From assembly GCA_902773215.1 (NCBI GenBank), contig CACYDQ010000112.1, positions 1 to 11,663 of the forward strand: a stretch of DNA of 11,663 nucleotides, written 5' to 3'. Shown one piece after another: positions 5,825 to 11,663 of this stretch (position 1 is the stretch's first letter; every line of letters starts with the position of its first letter). Source of the DNA: an uncultured Spirochaetaceae bacterium. Lineage in GTDB: Bacteria; Spirochaetota; Spirochaetia; Treponematales; Treponemataceae. The position numbers and the translations under genes are program-made. The notes below the pieces were generated by a model, which was not told where the DNA came from, did no database searches, and was given only the letters and a program-made list of their open reading frames with translations.

Positions 5825-7111
5825 ATGGATATAGATGCTGTATGCCAAAGACTCAGGGACGGGGCCGGCAAGCTGGCCATGCATACGGCCGCGCAGAAGA
5901 ACCATGCGCTTGAGTGCGTCAAGAAAGCCCTCGCGCAGAGCCAGGACCTGATTCTGTCTGCCAACGCAAAGGACGTGGAGGCCTCCCGGGAAGCCGGGGT
6001 GCCGGAGGCTTTGGTCGAGCGGCTTGCGCTGGATGCCAGGAAGTTTGCTTCGATTCTTCAGGCCCTCGATGTCGTCATCGGGCAGAACGACCCGATAGGT
6101 GAGGAGATAGCCGGCTGGAAGGCTCCCAAGGGGATGCAGATACGGCAGGTCAGGGTTCCCCTCGGGGTTGTCGGGATAATCTATGAGTCCCGCCCCAACG
6201 TCACTGTCGATGCCTTCGCTCTTGCCTACAAGAGCGGCAATGCCATCCTGCTCCGCGGTTCATCCTCCGCATTGAATTCCAATAAGGCGATAGTCGCCGC
6301 CATAGCCCATGGCCTGTCACAGGCTGGCAGCGATGGCGTGCGCGATGCGATATACCTTTCTGATGACGGGAGCCATGAGGACGTGGATCAGATGCTCGGC
6401 GCGGTCGGCAAGATAGACGTGCTGCTGCCCCGTGGCTCCTCCCGCCTGATAAATGCCGTCGTGTCAAAAGCCCGCGTGCCCGTCATACAGACAGGGGCGG
6501 GGGTCTGCCACCTCTACGTTGATGACGATGCGGACATCAGTATGGCGGTCAACCTGACCCGCAACTCCAAGATGCAGCGGCCGGGGGCATGCAACGCCAT
6601 AGAGACGCTGCTTGTCAACAAGCGGATTGCCGGGGAATTCCTGCCCGCGCTTGCAAGGGCGCTGGAAGGAAGGGTGCGCCTGCTTGCCGATGAGATTTCC
6701 TATCCGCTTCTTCTGGAGGCCTTGCGCAAGAGCGGCATACTGGATCAGAACGGGGAGTGCCTGGATCGGGCGAACAAGGATGACTTCGGCTTTGAGTTCC
6801 TGGACTTCACGCTCGCAGTCAAATGCGTCGGGTCGGTCGAGGAAGCTGTTGACTTTATCAACGCCCATAATACCAAGCATTCCGAATGCATTGTCACGAA
6901 CAACAGGTGGAACGCCCGTTACTTCCAGTCCCGGGTCGATGCGGCCTGTGTCTATGTCAATGCCAGTACCCGCTTTACGGACGGCGGGGAATTCGGCTTC
7001 GGCGCGGAGCTGGGCATCAGCACCCAGAAACTGCATGCCCGGGGGCCGATGGGCATAACCGCCCTGACGACGACAAAGTTCCTGATTGACGGTGACGGGC
7101 AGGTACGGTAG
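5825..7111 (+). CDS. proA: Gamma-glutamyl phosphate reductase (ProA)
   Basis: ProA reduces gamma-glutamyl phosphate to glutamate-5-semialdehyde with NADPH, the second step of proline synthesis from glutamate, in the cytoplasm. The 428-residue protein has normal family length. It shows VPLGVVGIIYESRPNVTVDA (111-130), LLRGSSSALNSN, the GAGVCHLYVDDDAD block (about 225-238), and QRPGACNAIETLL (251-263), where Cys256 is the expected catalytic thiol. The C-terminal GGEFGFGAELGIST is also typical of the family. The start follows the previous stop by 11 nt with only weak purine-rich sequence (AGGGCAGG). Its usual partner proB (glutamate 5-kinase) is not adjacent on either side. It ends 14 bp from the convergent lipoprotein gene. 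Confidence 0.95.
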   Translation: MDIDAVCQRLRDGAGKLAMHTAAQKNHALECVKKALAQSQDLILSANAKDVEASREAGVPEALVERLALDARKFASILQALDVVIGQNDPIGEEIAGWKAPKGMQIRQVRVPLGVVGIIYESRPNVTVDAFALAYKSGNAILLRGSSSALNSNKAIVAAIAHGLSQAGSDGVRDAIYLSDDGSHEDVDQMLGAVGKIDVLLPRGSSRLINAVVSKARVPVIQTGAGVCHLYVDDDADISMAVNLTRNSKMQRPGACNAIETLLVNKRIAGEFLPALARALEGRVRLLADEISYPLLLEALRKSGILDQNGECLDRANKDDFGFEFLDFTLAVKCVGSVEEAVDFINAHNTKHSECIVTNNRWNARYFQSRVDAACVYVNASTRFTDGGEFGFGAELGISTQKLHARGPMGITALTTTKFLIDGDGQVR

Positions 7112-7125
7112 CGGCGGTCCGCACG

Positions 7126-8196
7126 TTACAGCTTCTCACCGAAGTAGATTCCTGCCCATTCCCAGCGGCCGTGAACCGAGGGGTCTGAGGGAAAATTCAC
7201 CTTACGGAAATAGAGGTACCAGACGTTGACGTACCTGTTGCTCCATCCCCATGTGCGGAAGTAGGCCTCGGTCGGGGTGGAGCTGGGATCCAGCTCGTCC
7301 AAGCAATGTATTTTGTTTCCCCGCATGTAATCGTGCATGGAGAATGAGTTCTGCGAGTTCTCGTCACTCTCATCCTGCCGCCATGACATGGCGAAGAAGT
7401 TCACCTTGGACCTGTACTTGTCCAGTGACCTCCAGTCATACTTGTTTATCGCGGTCGTCACGGCCGCCTTCAGCTCCGAAAGGCTCGCGAAGGTCCAGTC
7501 CTTGGACGAGTTGCTGAAGTCGATGAGCTGCTTTGCGCTCGCGTAGGCGTTCGGCCGCCCCTGTATCTGTATGCTCTGCGCGTCAGCCCTGTTCAGGAAA
7601 AGGGCGAAGGTCTTGAGCGCCTGATCCCACTCGCCCTCATTCTCGTATTCCAGGGCGAGCCGGTAGTAAATCTCGGTGATGTTGACGTTGTTGGGGAACT
7701 GCGAGATCAGCTGGTTGAAGTAGGTGATGCGGTTCTCGCTCGTCTCGCTTATACGGATGAGGTTCTGCAGGCAGAGGAAGTGGACGGACTGCCCCTGTAC
7801 CATGAGGTCGGAGTAGTTCCTGATTATCCGCTCCAGATAGTAGCGGGCTACGGGGCGGGCGTCATTTTCCAGGTATGCGTTCGCAGTCATCAGGAGCCAG
7901 TAGGCGTTGTACTTGTCGTCCGGATTCTTTTCCACCCAGTCGGTCAGGAAGATGACCAGGGAGCTGTAGTCCCTCGCCGCCATCATGGTCTGGGCTATCT
8001 GCTTGACGAGGGCGTAGCGGCTGTCTTCGCCGAAGACCCCCTCGTTCAGGAGCTTCTCCAGCTCTGCCTGTGTTCTCTGTGCCTGCCGTATAGTCTTGGA
8101 CTGCCTGCTTTCTTCCGTCCGGCAGCCCCCGAGCAACATGAGCGCCGCCATGACAGCCGGCGCCAACCTGACCGTAACCTTTATCCCCTTTCGCAT
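7126..8196 (-). CDS. TPR-containing lipoprotein
   Basis: This is a 356-residue protein with a lipoprotein signal peptide: basic start, hydrophobic segment 11-22, and lipobox LGGC with Cys25. After a helical linker (about 30-60) come several degenerate TPR-like hairpins (about 60-215), for example a pair around NAYWLLMTANAYLENDA and EIYYRLALEYENEGEWDQAL. The C-terminal third (about 225-356) is not TPR-like and is rich in Trp/Tyr, ending in HGRWEWAGIYFGEKL. The TPR part resembles scaffold lipoproteins such as BamD/YfiO in general style only, so I do not assign that function. The expected location is membrane-anchored facing the periplasm. There is no Shine-Dalgarno before the ATG, and the promoter at 8206-8234 implies an almost leaderless message. 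The gene is alone on its strand. Confidence 0.82.
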   Translation of the reverse strand: MRKGIKVTVRLAPAVMAALMLLGGCRTEESRQSKTIRQAQRTQAELEKLLNEGVFGEDSRYALVKQIAQTMMAARDYSSLVIFLTDWVEKNPDDKYNAYWLLMTANAYLENDARPVARYYLERIIRNYSDLMVQGQSVHFLCLQNLIRISETSENRITYFNQLISQFPNNVNITEIYYRLALEYENEGEWDQALKTFALFLNRADAQSIQIQGRPNAYASAKQLIDFSNSSKDWTFASLSELKAAVTTAINKYDWRSLDKYRSKVNFFAMSWRQDESDENSQNSFSMHDYMRGNKIHCLDELDPSSTPTEAYFRTWGWSNRYVNVWYLYFRKVNFPSDPSVHGRWEWAGIYFGEKL

Positions 8197-8205
8197 ATTT
8201 AATTT

Positions 8206-8234
8206 ATTGTAATAAAGCGCGGGGATATTGGCAA
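8206..8234 (-). promoter_or_regulatory. Promoter of the TPR lipoprotein gene, sharing its -35 with the opposite promoter
   Basis: On the minus strand, TTGCCA (8234-8229) is followed by a 17-bp spacer and TACAAT (8211-8206). Both hexamers match consensus at five of six positions. The -10 ends 9 nt before the ATG at 8196, so the predicted leader is about 2-3 nt. The -35 overlaps by 5 bp the -35 of the divergent promoter at 8228-8256. Confidence 0.72.
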
Positions 8235-8236
8235 TA
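8226..8236. repeat. 11-bp palindrome TATTG-G-CAATA at the shared -35
   Basis: This is a perfect inverted repeat with a single central G, centred on the two overlapping -35 hexamers. It supplies TTGGCA to the plus strand and TTGCCA to the minus strand. It could also be a regulator site, but the promoter roles alone explain it. Confidence 0.6.
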
Positions 8237-8256
8237 AGCTTTTGTTGTTATATAAT
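8228..8256 (+). promoter_or_regulatory. Promoter of the membrane protein/TPR operon
   Basis: TTGGCA (8228-8233; five of six), a 17-bp spacer and a perfect TATAAT (8251-8256). The predicted transcript start is 8263-8264, at or next to the ATG of a mini-ORF (8264-8293). The match is close to consensus and stronger than the opposite promoter. Confidence 0.78.
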
Positions 8257-8263
8257 GCCCGTA

Positions 8264-8293
8264 ATGAAAAATGTAAGGGGATGTTGTCCGTAA
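8264..8293 (+). CDS. Possible 9-codon leader ORF (MKNVRGCCP)
   Basis: ATG at 8264 opens a 9-codon frame ending at TAA 8291-8293, directly followed by the ATG of the membrane protein in the same frame. The predicted transcript start coincides with this ATG, so it would be read as a leaderless ORF. It contains AAGGGG (8275-8280), which lies 13 nt before the next ATG, too far for a good ribosome binding site. Termination and reinitiation at TAA-ATG is plausible. A frame this short can occur by chance. Confidence 0.3.
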   Translation: MKNVRGCCP

Positions 8294-8923
8294 ATGGCTG
8301 CTGACGGCAGGAAGAAGCGTGGCTTTATAAAGCTGCCTCAGACTAAATACCGCAAAGAAGAGAATGCACTGCTCGCAGTGGGCTTGCTGCTCGTGCTGAC
8401 CGGACTGTTCGTCTTCGTTGGCAAACATGAGGCTTCCGTCAGGCTCTTTGCGTTCCGTCCTGTCATCTGCCTTGGATTGGGCATCCTGCTGCTTTTCACT
8501 TCCCTTGCGTTCACGGGCAGCAGCCTGTCTCTTTTCTTCGGGTTGTTCTTCCTCCAGATGGGCGCTGTCCTGCTCATCATGGACTCCGGCATTCTGCCTT
8601 GCGGATTTTCGCAAATGTGGCCGACAATAATGATAGCCGCAGCGTTCTCGCTTTTCCCCGCAGGTTTGTACAAGGCCAGGCGGGTGCGGACGGTGTACCT
8701 GTTTCCGGCCATCATGATGTTGTTGCTGGGAATCACATTTCTGCTGTTCTCGTTCCATGTCTTCCCCGTCTCGTTCAGGGAGTTCGTGGCGCGTTGCTGG
8801 CCCCTCCTCATCATGTTGTCGGGAGGGGGGCTGGTGGTCATTTTCTTTGTCCAGCAGCTGAACGCGAAGGATTTTCCGTACATGGAAGATGATTCGCTCG
8901 TAGATGGAGATGAAAGTAGGTGA
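8294..8923 (+). CDS. Six-helix membrane protein, LiaF/DUF5668-like
   Basis: This is a 209-residue inner-membrane protein with a basic N-terminus and six hydrophobic segments (about 25-43, 51-72, 76-95, 109-125, 134-154, 169-187), ending in an acidic tail (MEDDSLVDGDESR). Two helices begin with a Trp-Pro pair (WPTIMIAAAF and WPLLIMLSGG) followed by Gly-containing hydrophobic runs. This is the hallmark of the small membrane domain of LiaF and related DUF5668 proteins, where it accompanies envelope-stress control in other bacteria. The soluble C-terminal LiaF domain is absent, so I do not assign that role. An in-frame TAA lies immediately before the ATG. Its last four bases (GTGA) overlap the start of the TPR gene. 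Confidence 0.78.
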   Translation: MAADGRKKRGFIKLPQTKYRKEENALLAVGLLLVLTGLFVFVGKHEASVRLFAFRPVICLGLGILLLFTSLAFTGSSLSLFFGLFFLQMGAVLLIMDSGILPCGFSQMWPTIMIAAAFSLFPAGLYKARRVRTVYLFPAIMMLLLGITFLLFSFHVFPVSFREFVARCWPLLIMLSGGGLVVIFFVQQLNAKDFPYMEDDSLVDGDESR

Positions 8924-10638
8924 ATAGGAAACGTGCCGCGAACGGATTCGCAAAGGCCGCCTCGTTCCTCTGTGTGCTTCTGTTGCCCCTCTGTGCGCTC
9001 AATGCGGCAAAGAAAGGCGAGGAGCCCAAGGCTACCAGCATCCCCCTTCCTGCCGGGGCCAGGGCAAAGGCCCGTTCCGTTTTCTCCGACATAAAGCCCC
9101 GCATTATTGATTTGATTGAGGACGGTTCTCCCCGCTCCCTGGAGGTTGCCGCCCGGCTTATGCACCACAGCGATGTCTCGGCATACACCGATAACGAGAA
9201 GACCCTCCTGCAGGCCTGCGCCCTTATGATGGAATTCTGCTGGCCTTCTTATCAGGCCAACTGGAACTGTCCCGACATCAGGGGCTCCAATTACTATACC
9301 AATGTCATGTTCAGCGTCAGGAACGGGTTGTACGAGGCCCCTGCCAGTGACGAGCTCATTGCCAACCTGCTGCCCTGCCTCTGCCTCTTCTCCGCTCCCA
9401 AGAATACCGCGTGCTATGCTTCCGTCGCAGCCTCTCTCGAGAAAGTCCTGGGGCAGAAATCAGCTTCGGTCGCCGCAAACTACATGATGGCGGCCCTTTT
9501 GAACAGGCAGGGCAAGAACGCCAAGGCCTTGACCCATCTGAGGCTGGCTCTGGAAAAAGATTCCTCCAACAAGGATATCCTTGCCCTGCAGATGAAAGTC
9601 TGCATCGCTCTCGGCAGGTATGATGAGGCGCTGGCGACCGGAGATAAGCTCCTTGCCGCCGATCCGCAGAGCCTGCCCGCGCTGGAGCTCTGCTGCGACG
9701 CATATTACGCCAAGGGTGACATGGTACGGGCAGGAGACCTTGCCGCCCAGATACTGATGCTTGACAGCCGGAACGGCAAGTATCTCCTTGTCAGGGCAGA
9801 GACGGCGATGGACGGCGGGGACTACGTGAAGGCTTCTACCCTGCTTGACGCGTATTCACGCGGGGGCAAGAGTGACAAGAGCTTTTACCTGCTCCGGTCC
9901 CGTTTGCAGAGCGAATGGAACAAGAGCCCTGCTTCGGCGGGAGAGACATTGGGGCAGGCCCTGCTCAAATATCCGGATGATACGGAGCTTATGCTCGCCG
10001 CGGCAAAGGTTGCCTCTGACGGCGACATGAAGCTTGTGGGAAAGACTGCGCTGGAATTTGCGCGTGCGGTGCTCAAGAAGGATAAGTCAAACAAGGAAGC
10101 CCTGAGAGTATGCATCGCGGAGCTCGCCAAGGAAGGCAGTTATGAGGAGGCTTATGCCCTCTCGAGCGGTTTTAAGGGTGATGTCGCTGTCCTGCACGAC
10201 CACATAGCGATTTGCCTGGGCCTGGGTAAGAACGATGAGGCAAGGGAGCTCGCGCTTTCCTTCTACAACAAGAACCGCTCGGATCCCGAGGCGCAGAAGT
10301 CATATCTCAAGGTGCTTGTAGCCACGGGGCGCAAGGCTGAGGCCGAGGAAATGATTGCCTCCCTTATGGACGGGGCTGACACAGCGCTGAAGAGCTTCCT
10401 TTACTACGAGAAGAGTTTTTTGGGCGCGAACGACAAGGAGGCCGTCGCATGCCTCCGCTCCAGCCTGACCCAGAACCCGCGCAATACGGATGCCTTGACC
10501 CGCCTGTACGAGATTTACTATGAAAAGCAGGACTGGAAGCGGGCGCAGTACTACTTGAAGCAGGTCGTCGCCTTGAATCCATCTAACAAGAAAGCCCTTG
10601 CGATGAGCAAGAAGCTGGATAAGATTATCAACAACTAA
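8920..10638 (+). CDS. Secreted TPR-repeat protein
   Basis: This 572-residue protein starts at GTG 8920, overlapping the preceding TGA (GTGA), with GGAG 10 nt upstream. The N-terminus is a signal peptide: Arg/Lys-rich, hydrophobic segment about 13-27, cleavage likely after Ala29 (ALNA). Cys25 gives only a poor lipobox (LPLC), so I favour soluble secretion. Residues about 50-180 are helical without clear repeats. From about 185 there are typical TPR units with the A/G and P spacing (NYMMAALLNRQGKNAKALTH and following, about 185-320). A degenerate middle follows, then clear repeats again at the C-terminus (about 530-565, YEIYYEKQDWKRAQYYLKQ). This suggests a periplasmic protein-interaction scaffold working with the coupled membrane protein. 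No enzymatic motif is seen. Confidence 0.85.
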   Translation: MNRKRAANGFAKAASFLCVLLLPLCALNAAKKGEEPKATSIPLPAGARAKARSVFSDIKPRIIDLIEDGSPRSLEVAARLMHHSDVSAYTDNEKTLLQACALMMEFCWPSYQANWNCPDIRGSNYYTNVMFSVRNGLYEAPASDELIANLLPCLCLFSAPKNTACYASVAASLEKVLGQKSASVAANYMMAALLNRQGKNAKALTHLRLALEKDSSNKDILALQMKVCIALGRYDEALATGDKLLAADPQSLPALELCCDAYYAKGDMVRAGDLAAQILMLDSRNGKYLLVRAETAMDGGDYVKASTLLDAYSRGGKSDKSFYLLRSRLQSEWNKSPASAGETLGQALLKYPDDTELMLAAAKVASDGDMKLVGKTALEFARAVLKKDKSNKEALRVCIAELAKEGSYEEAYALSSGFKGDVAVLHDHIAICLGLGKNDEARELALSFYNKNRSDPEAQKSYLKVLVATGRKAEAEEMIASLMDGADTALKSFLYYEKSFLGANDKEAVACLRSSLTQNPRNTDALTRLYEIYYEKQDWKRAQYYLKQVVALNPSNKKALAMSKKLDKIINN

Positions 10639-10647
10639 GGCTGCTGT

Positions 10648-11325
10648 CTAGCTGGTCTTTCCGAGTTGCGAGAAGTCCCCGACGGGGGCAGAGAACGCAA
10701 TGCCGCTGCCGGGCTCCGTCAGGCACGGGAGAGTCCGTATCGCTTCCAGGACAGCATCGCGCTTTTCCTGCGGCACGACAATCATCAGCATCTCTTTCTC
10801 GGGAACGATGTGAACCCCGAAGAACTTCGCGTCGTCCTCGCGGGCGGTTCCCCGGGCGTTTATTACCGTGCCGCCGCCCGCACCTGCTTTCCTCGCCGCC
10901 GCCATCGCATCATCGGCATAGCCTTTGTTCAGCACGACCGTAATCAGGCTGAGCGAGCCCTGTCCTGACGTTTCCTGTGTGTGTTCCATATTGAATCCTC
11001 CTGTTCCGTCCGTGCCGAACGCCGCACCGCTTTTCGTCATACCGTCCGCATCCAGTGCAATGATGTGGCCGAACGCTTTCCTTTCTTTCTGGCATGCCGC
11101 CACAACCGAACCGAAAATAGGCCGGTAGTCTTTTTCCGTGGCGAGTATGATGACGAGGTCCCTCGTGCTGTCGCCGAAGCCGAGGGCTGACAGCACTGGG
11201 TTTGGGCTTATGCCCCGTCCCATTGTAACCGTGCCGCCGAAGCTTCCTGCCTGCACTGCAGCTTTGGAGACGAGCTCCGATTTGCCATGAGGCACGTTGA
11301 CCAATATGAGCTTGAAGCTTCCCAT
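10648..11325 (-). CDS. Tandem PII-like regulatory protein
   Basis: This 225-residue cytoplasmic protein appears to be two PII-type (GlnB-like) ferredoxin folds in one chain. The first half (about 1-92) has the strand-helix-turn AGSFGGTVTMGRG (26-38) and DLVIILATEKD. The second (about 123-225) has AGAGGGTVINARG (147-159) and EMLMIVVPQEKRDAVLEAI. A Gly-rich linker with GTDGTGGFN joins them. Ordinary PII proteins are about 112 residues and trimeric. The second half is closer to the classical pattern, and neither shows the canonical T-loop Tyr region. The start at 11325 overlaps the upstream TAA by one base (TAATG) and has GGAGG 10 nt upstream. An open frame continues further upstream, but only as a shadow of the neighbour. 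PII proteins bind ATP/ADP and control membrane carriers, which fits the DUF1538 neighbour. Confidence 0.83.
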   Translation of the reverse strand: MGSFKLILVNVPHGKSELVSKAAVQAGSFGGTVTMGRGISPNPVLSALGFGDSTRDLVIILATEKDYRPIFGSVVAACQKERKAFGHIIALDADGMTKSGAAFGTDGTGGFNMEHTQETSGQGSLSLITVVLNKGYADDAMAAARKAGAGGGTVINARGTAREDDAKFFGVHIVPEKEMLMIVVPQEKRDAVLEAIRTLPCLTEPGSGIAFSAPVGDFSQLGKTS

Positions 11326-11663
11326 TACTTGCCGCCCTCCTTTTTGCCTTTTGCTTTCATCCCGCTCTTTATCCTGAACACGATTCCCAGCACCTGTATC
11401 GCAATCAGCGGGGTCATCGCGACGAGGGCGATTATGCCGAACGCTGCCTGAGCACCTCCGTGCCCCCCGGATGCCGTCGCCGCCCCGATTGCGAAGGACA
11501 GGATGAAGGTGCTGGTCATGGGACCGGAGGCGACTCCTCCCGAGTCGAACGCGATGCCGACGAACATCGGCGGGCAGACGAGCGAGAGCAGGAGCGCGAG
11601 CCCGTAGCCCGGCAGCAGAATCCACCAGAGGCTGAACGAGTAGATGATGCGGAGCATGCAGAG
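11325..11663 (-). CDS. DUF1538 membrane protein, C-terminal part (5' end outside window)
   Basis: The last 112 codons are visible, entering from the right edge in frame with the ATG at 11657, which is probably an internal Met. There are three hydrophobic segments. The middle one carries the DUF1538 signature GIAFDSGGVASGPMTSTF (near 11568-11515), followed by ILSFAIGAA and a Gly-rich loop (ASGGHGG). The protein ends in a basic tail (IKSGMKAKGKKEGGK). DUF1538 proteins are multi-pass membrane proteins thought to be transporters with unknown substrate. Its stop overlaps the start of the tandem PII gene, so the two are co-translated. The conserved FDSGG and SGPMTST motifs are likely substrate- or ion-contacting, by inference. 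Confidence 0.85.
   Translation of the reverse strand, partial: LCMLRIIYSFSLWWILLPGYGLALLLSLVCPPMFVGIAFDSGGVASGPMTSTFILSFAIGAATASGGHGGAQAAFGIIALVAMTPLIAIQVLGIVFRIKSGMKAKGKKEGGK

Noticed and set aside
7109..7123. Small GC hairpin (GCGG/CCGC) at the proA/lipoprotein junction as a bidirectional terminator
   Set aside because: The stem is only 4 bp and no T-run follows on either strand.
11326..11625. 100-residue N-terminal extension of the PII-like protein
   Set aside because: The upstream part overlaps the DUF1538 coding frame, is Arg-rich and without domain character. The ATG at 11325 has GGAGG upstream and a TAATG junction.

Overview
The window reads as ordinary chromosomal DNA from a GC-rich spirochaete, most likely a Treponema-like member of the Treponemataceae. 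This rests on the gene set and style: small secreted proteins and lipoproteins with loose lipoboxes, TPR proteins, a tandem cyclic-nucleotide-binding protein directly behind murB, and AT-rich intergenic promoters in a GC-rich coding background. It is an inference from protein resemblance, not from a marker gene. I see no rRNA, tRNA, IS element, phage gene or CRISPR array.

Left part (1-5214). A type III PLP-dependent ornithine decarboxylase (minus strand, running off the left edge) diverges from a plus-strand run: galE (722-1705), murB (1707-2681), a protein with two cNMP-binding domains and a winged-helix-like C-terminus (2742-3944), a secreted protein of unknown function (3970-4689), and a DUF192 lipoprotein (4696-5214). 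The 196-bp divergent region holds a near-consensus galE promoter, two candidate minus-strand promoters, and two copies of a 14-bp semi-palindromic element, one beside each promoter.

Middle (5215-8293). After a small hairpin plus T-run come an uncharacterised 178-residue protein (5277-5813) and proA (5825-7111). proA meets a minus-strand TPR lipoprotein (7126-8196) tail to tail. The lipoprotein gene diverges from the next plus-strand operon at 8197-8293. In that gap the two divergent promoters use the same palindromic base pairs as their -35 elements, each with a 17-bp spacer to a good -10. The predicted transcripts are almost leaderless, and the plus-strand one would begin at a 9-codon mini-ORF ending immediately before the next start codon (TAA then ATG).

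Right part (8294-11663). A six-helix membrane protein resembling LiaF/DUF5668 proteins overlaps by 4 bp a secreted TPR protein (8920-10638), so the two look translationally coupled. Facing them on the minus strand is a two-gene unit: the C-terminal part of a DUF1538 membrane protein (cut by the right edge) and, overlapping it by one base, a 225-residue protein made of two PII-like halves. This unit looks like a membrane carrier with a dedicated duplicated PII regulator. It is the most promising poorly described system here.

Functionally the window mixes polyamine synthesis, UDP-sugar and peptidoglycan precursor synthesis, proline synthesis, second-messenger sensing (cNMP and PII-type) and envelope proteins.
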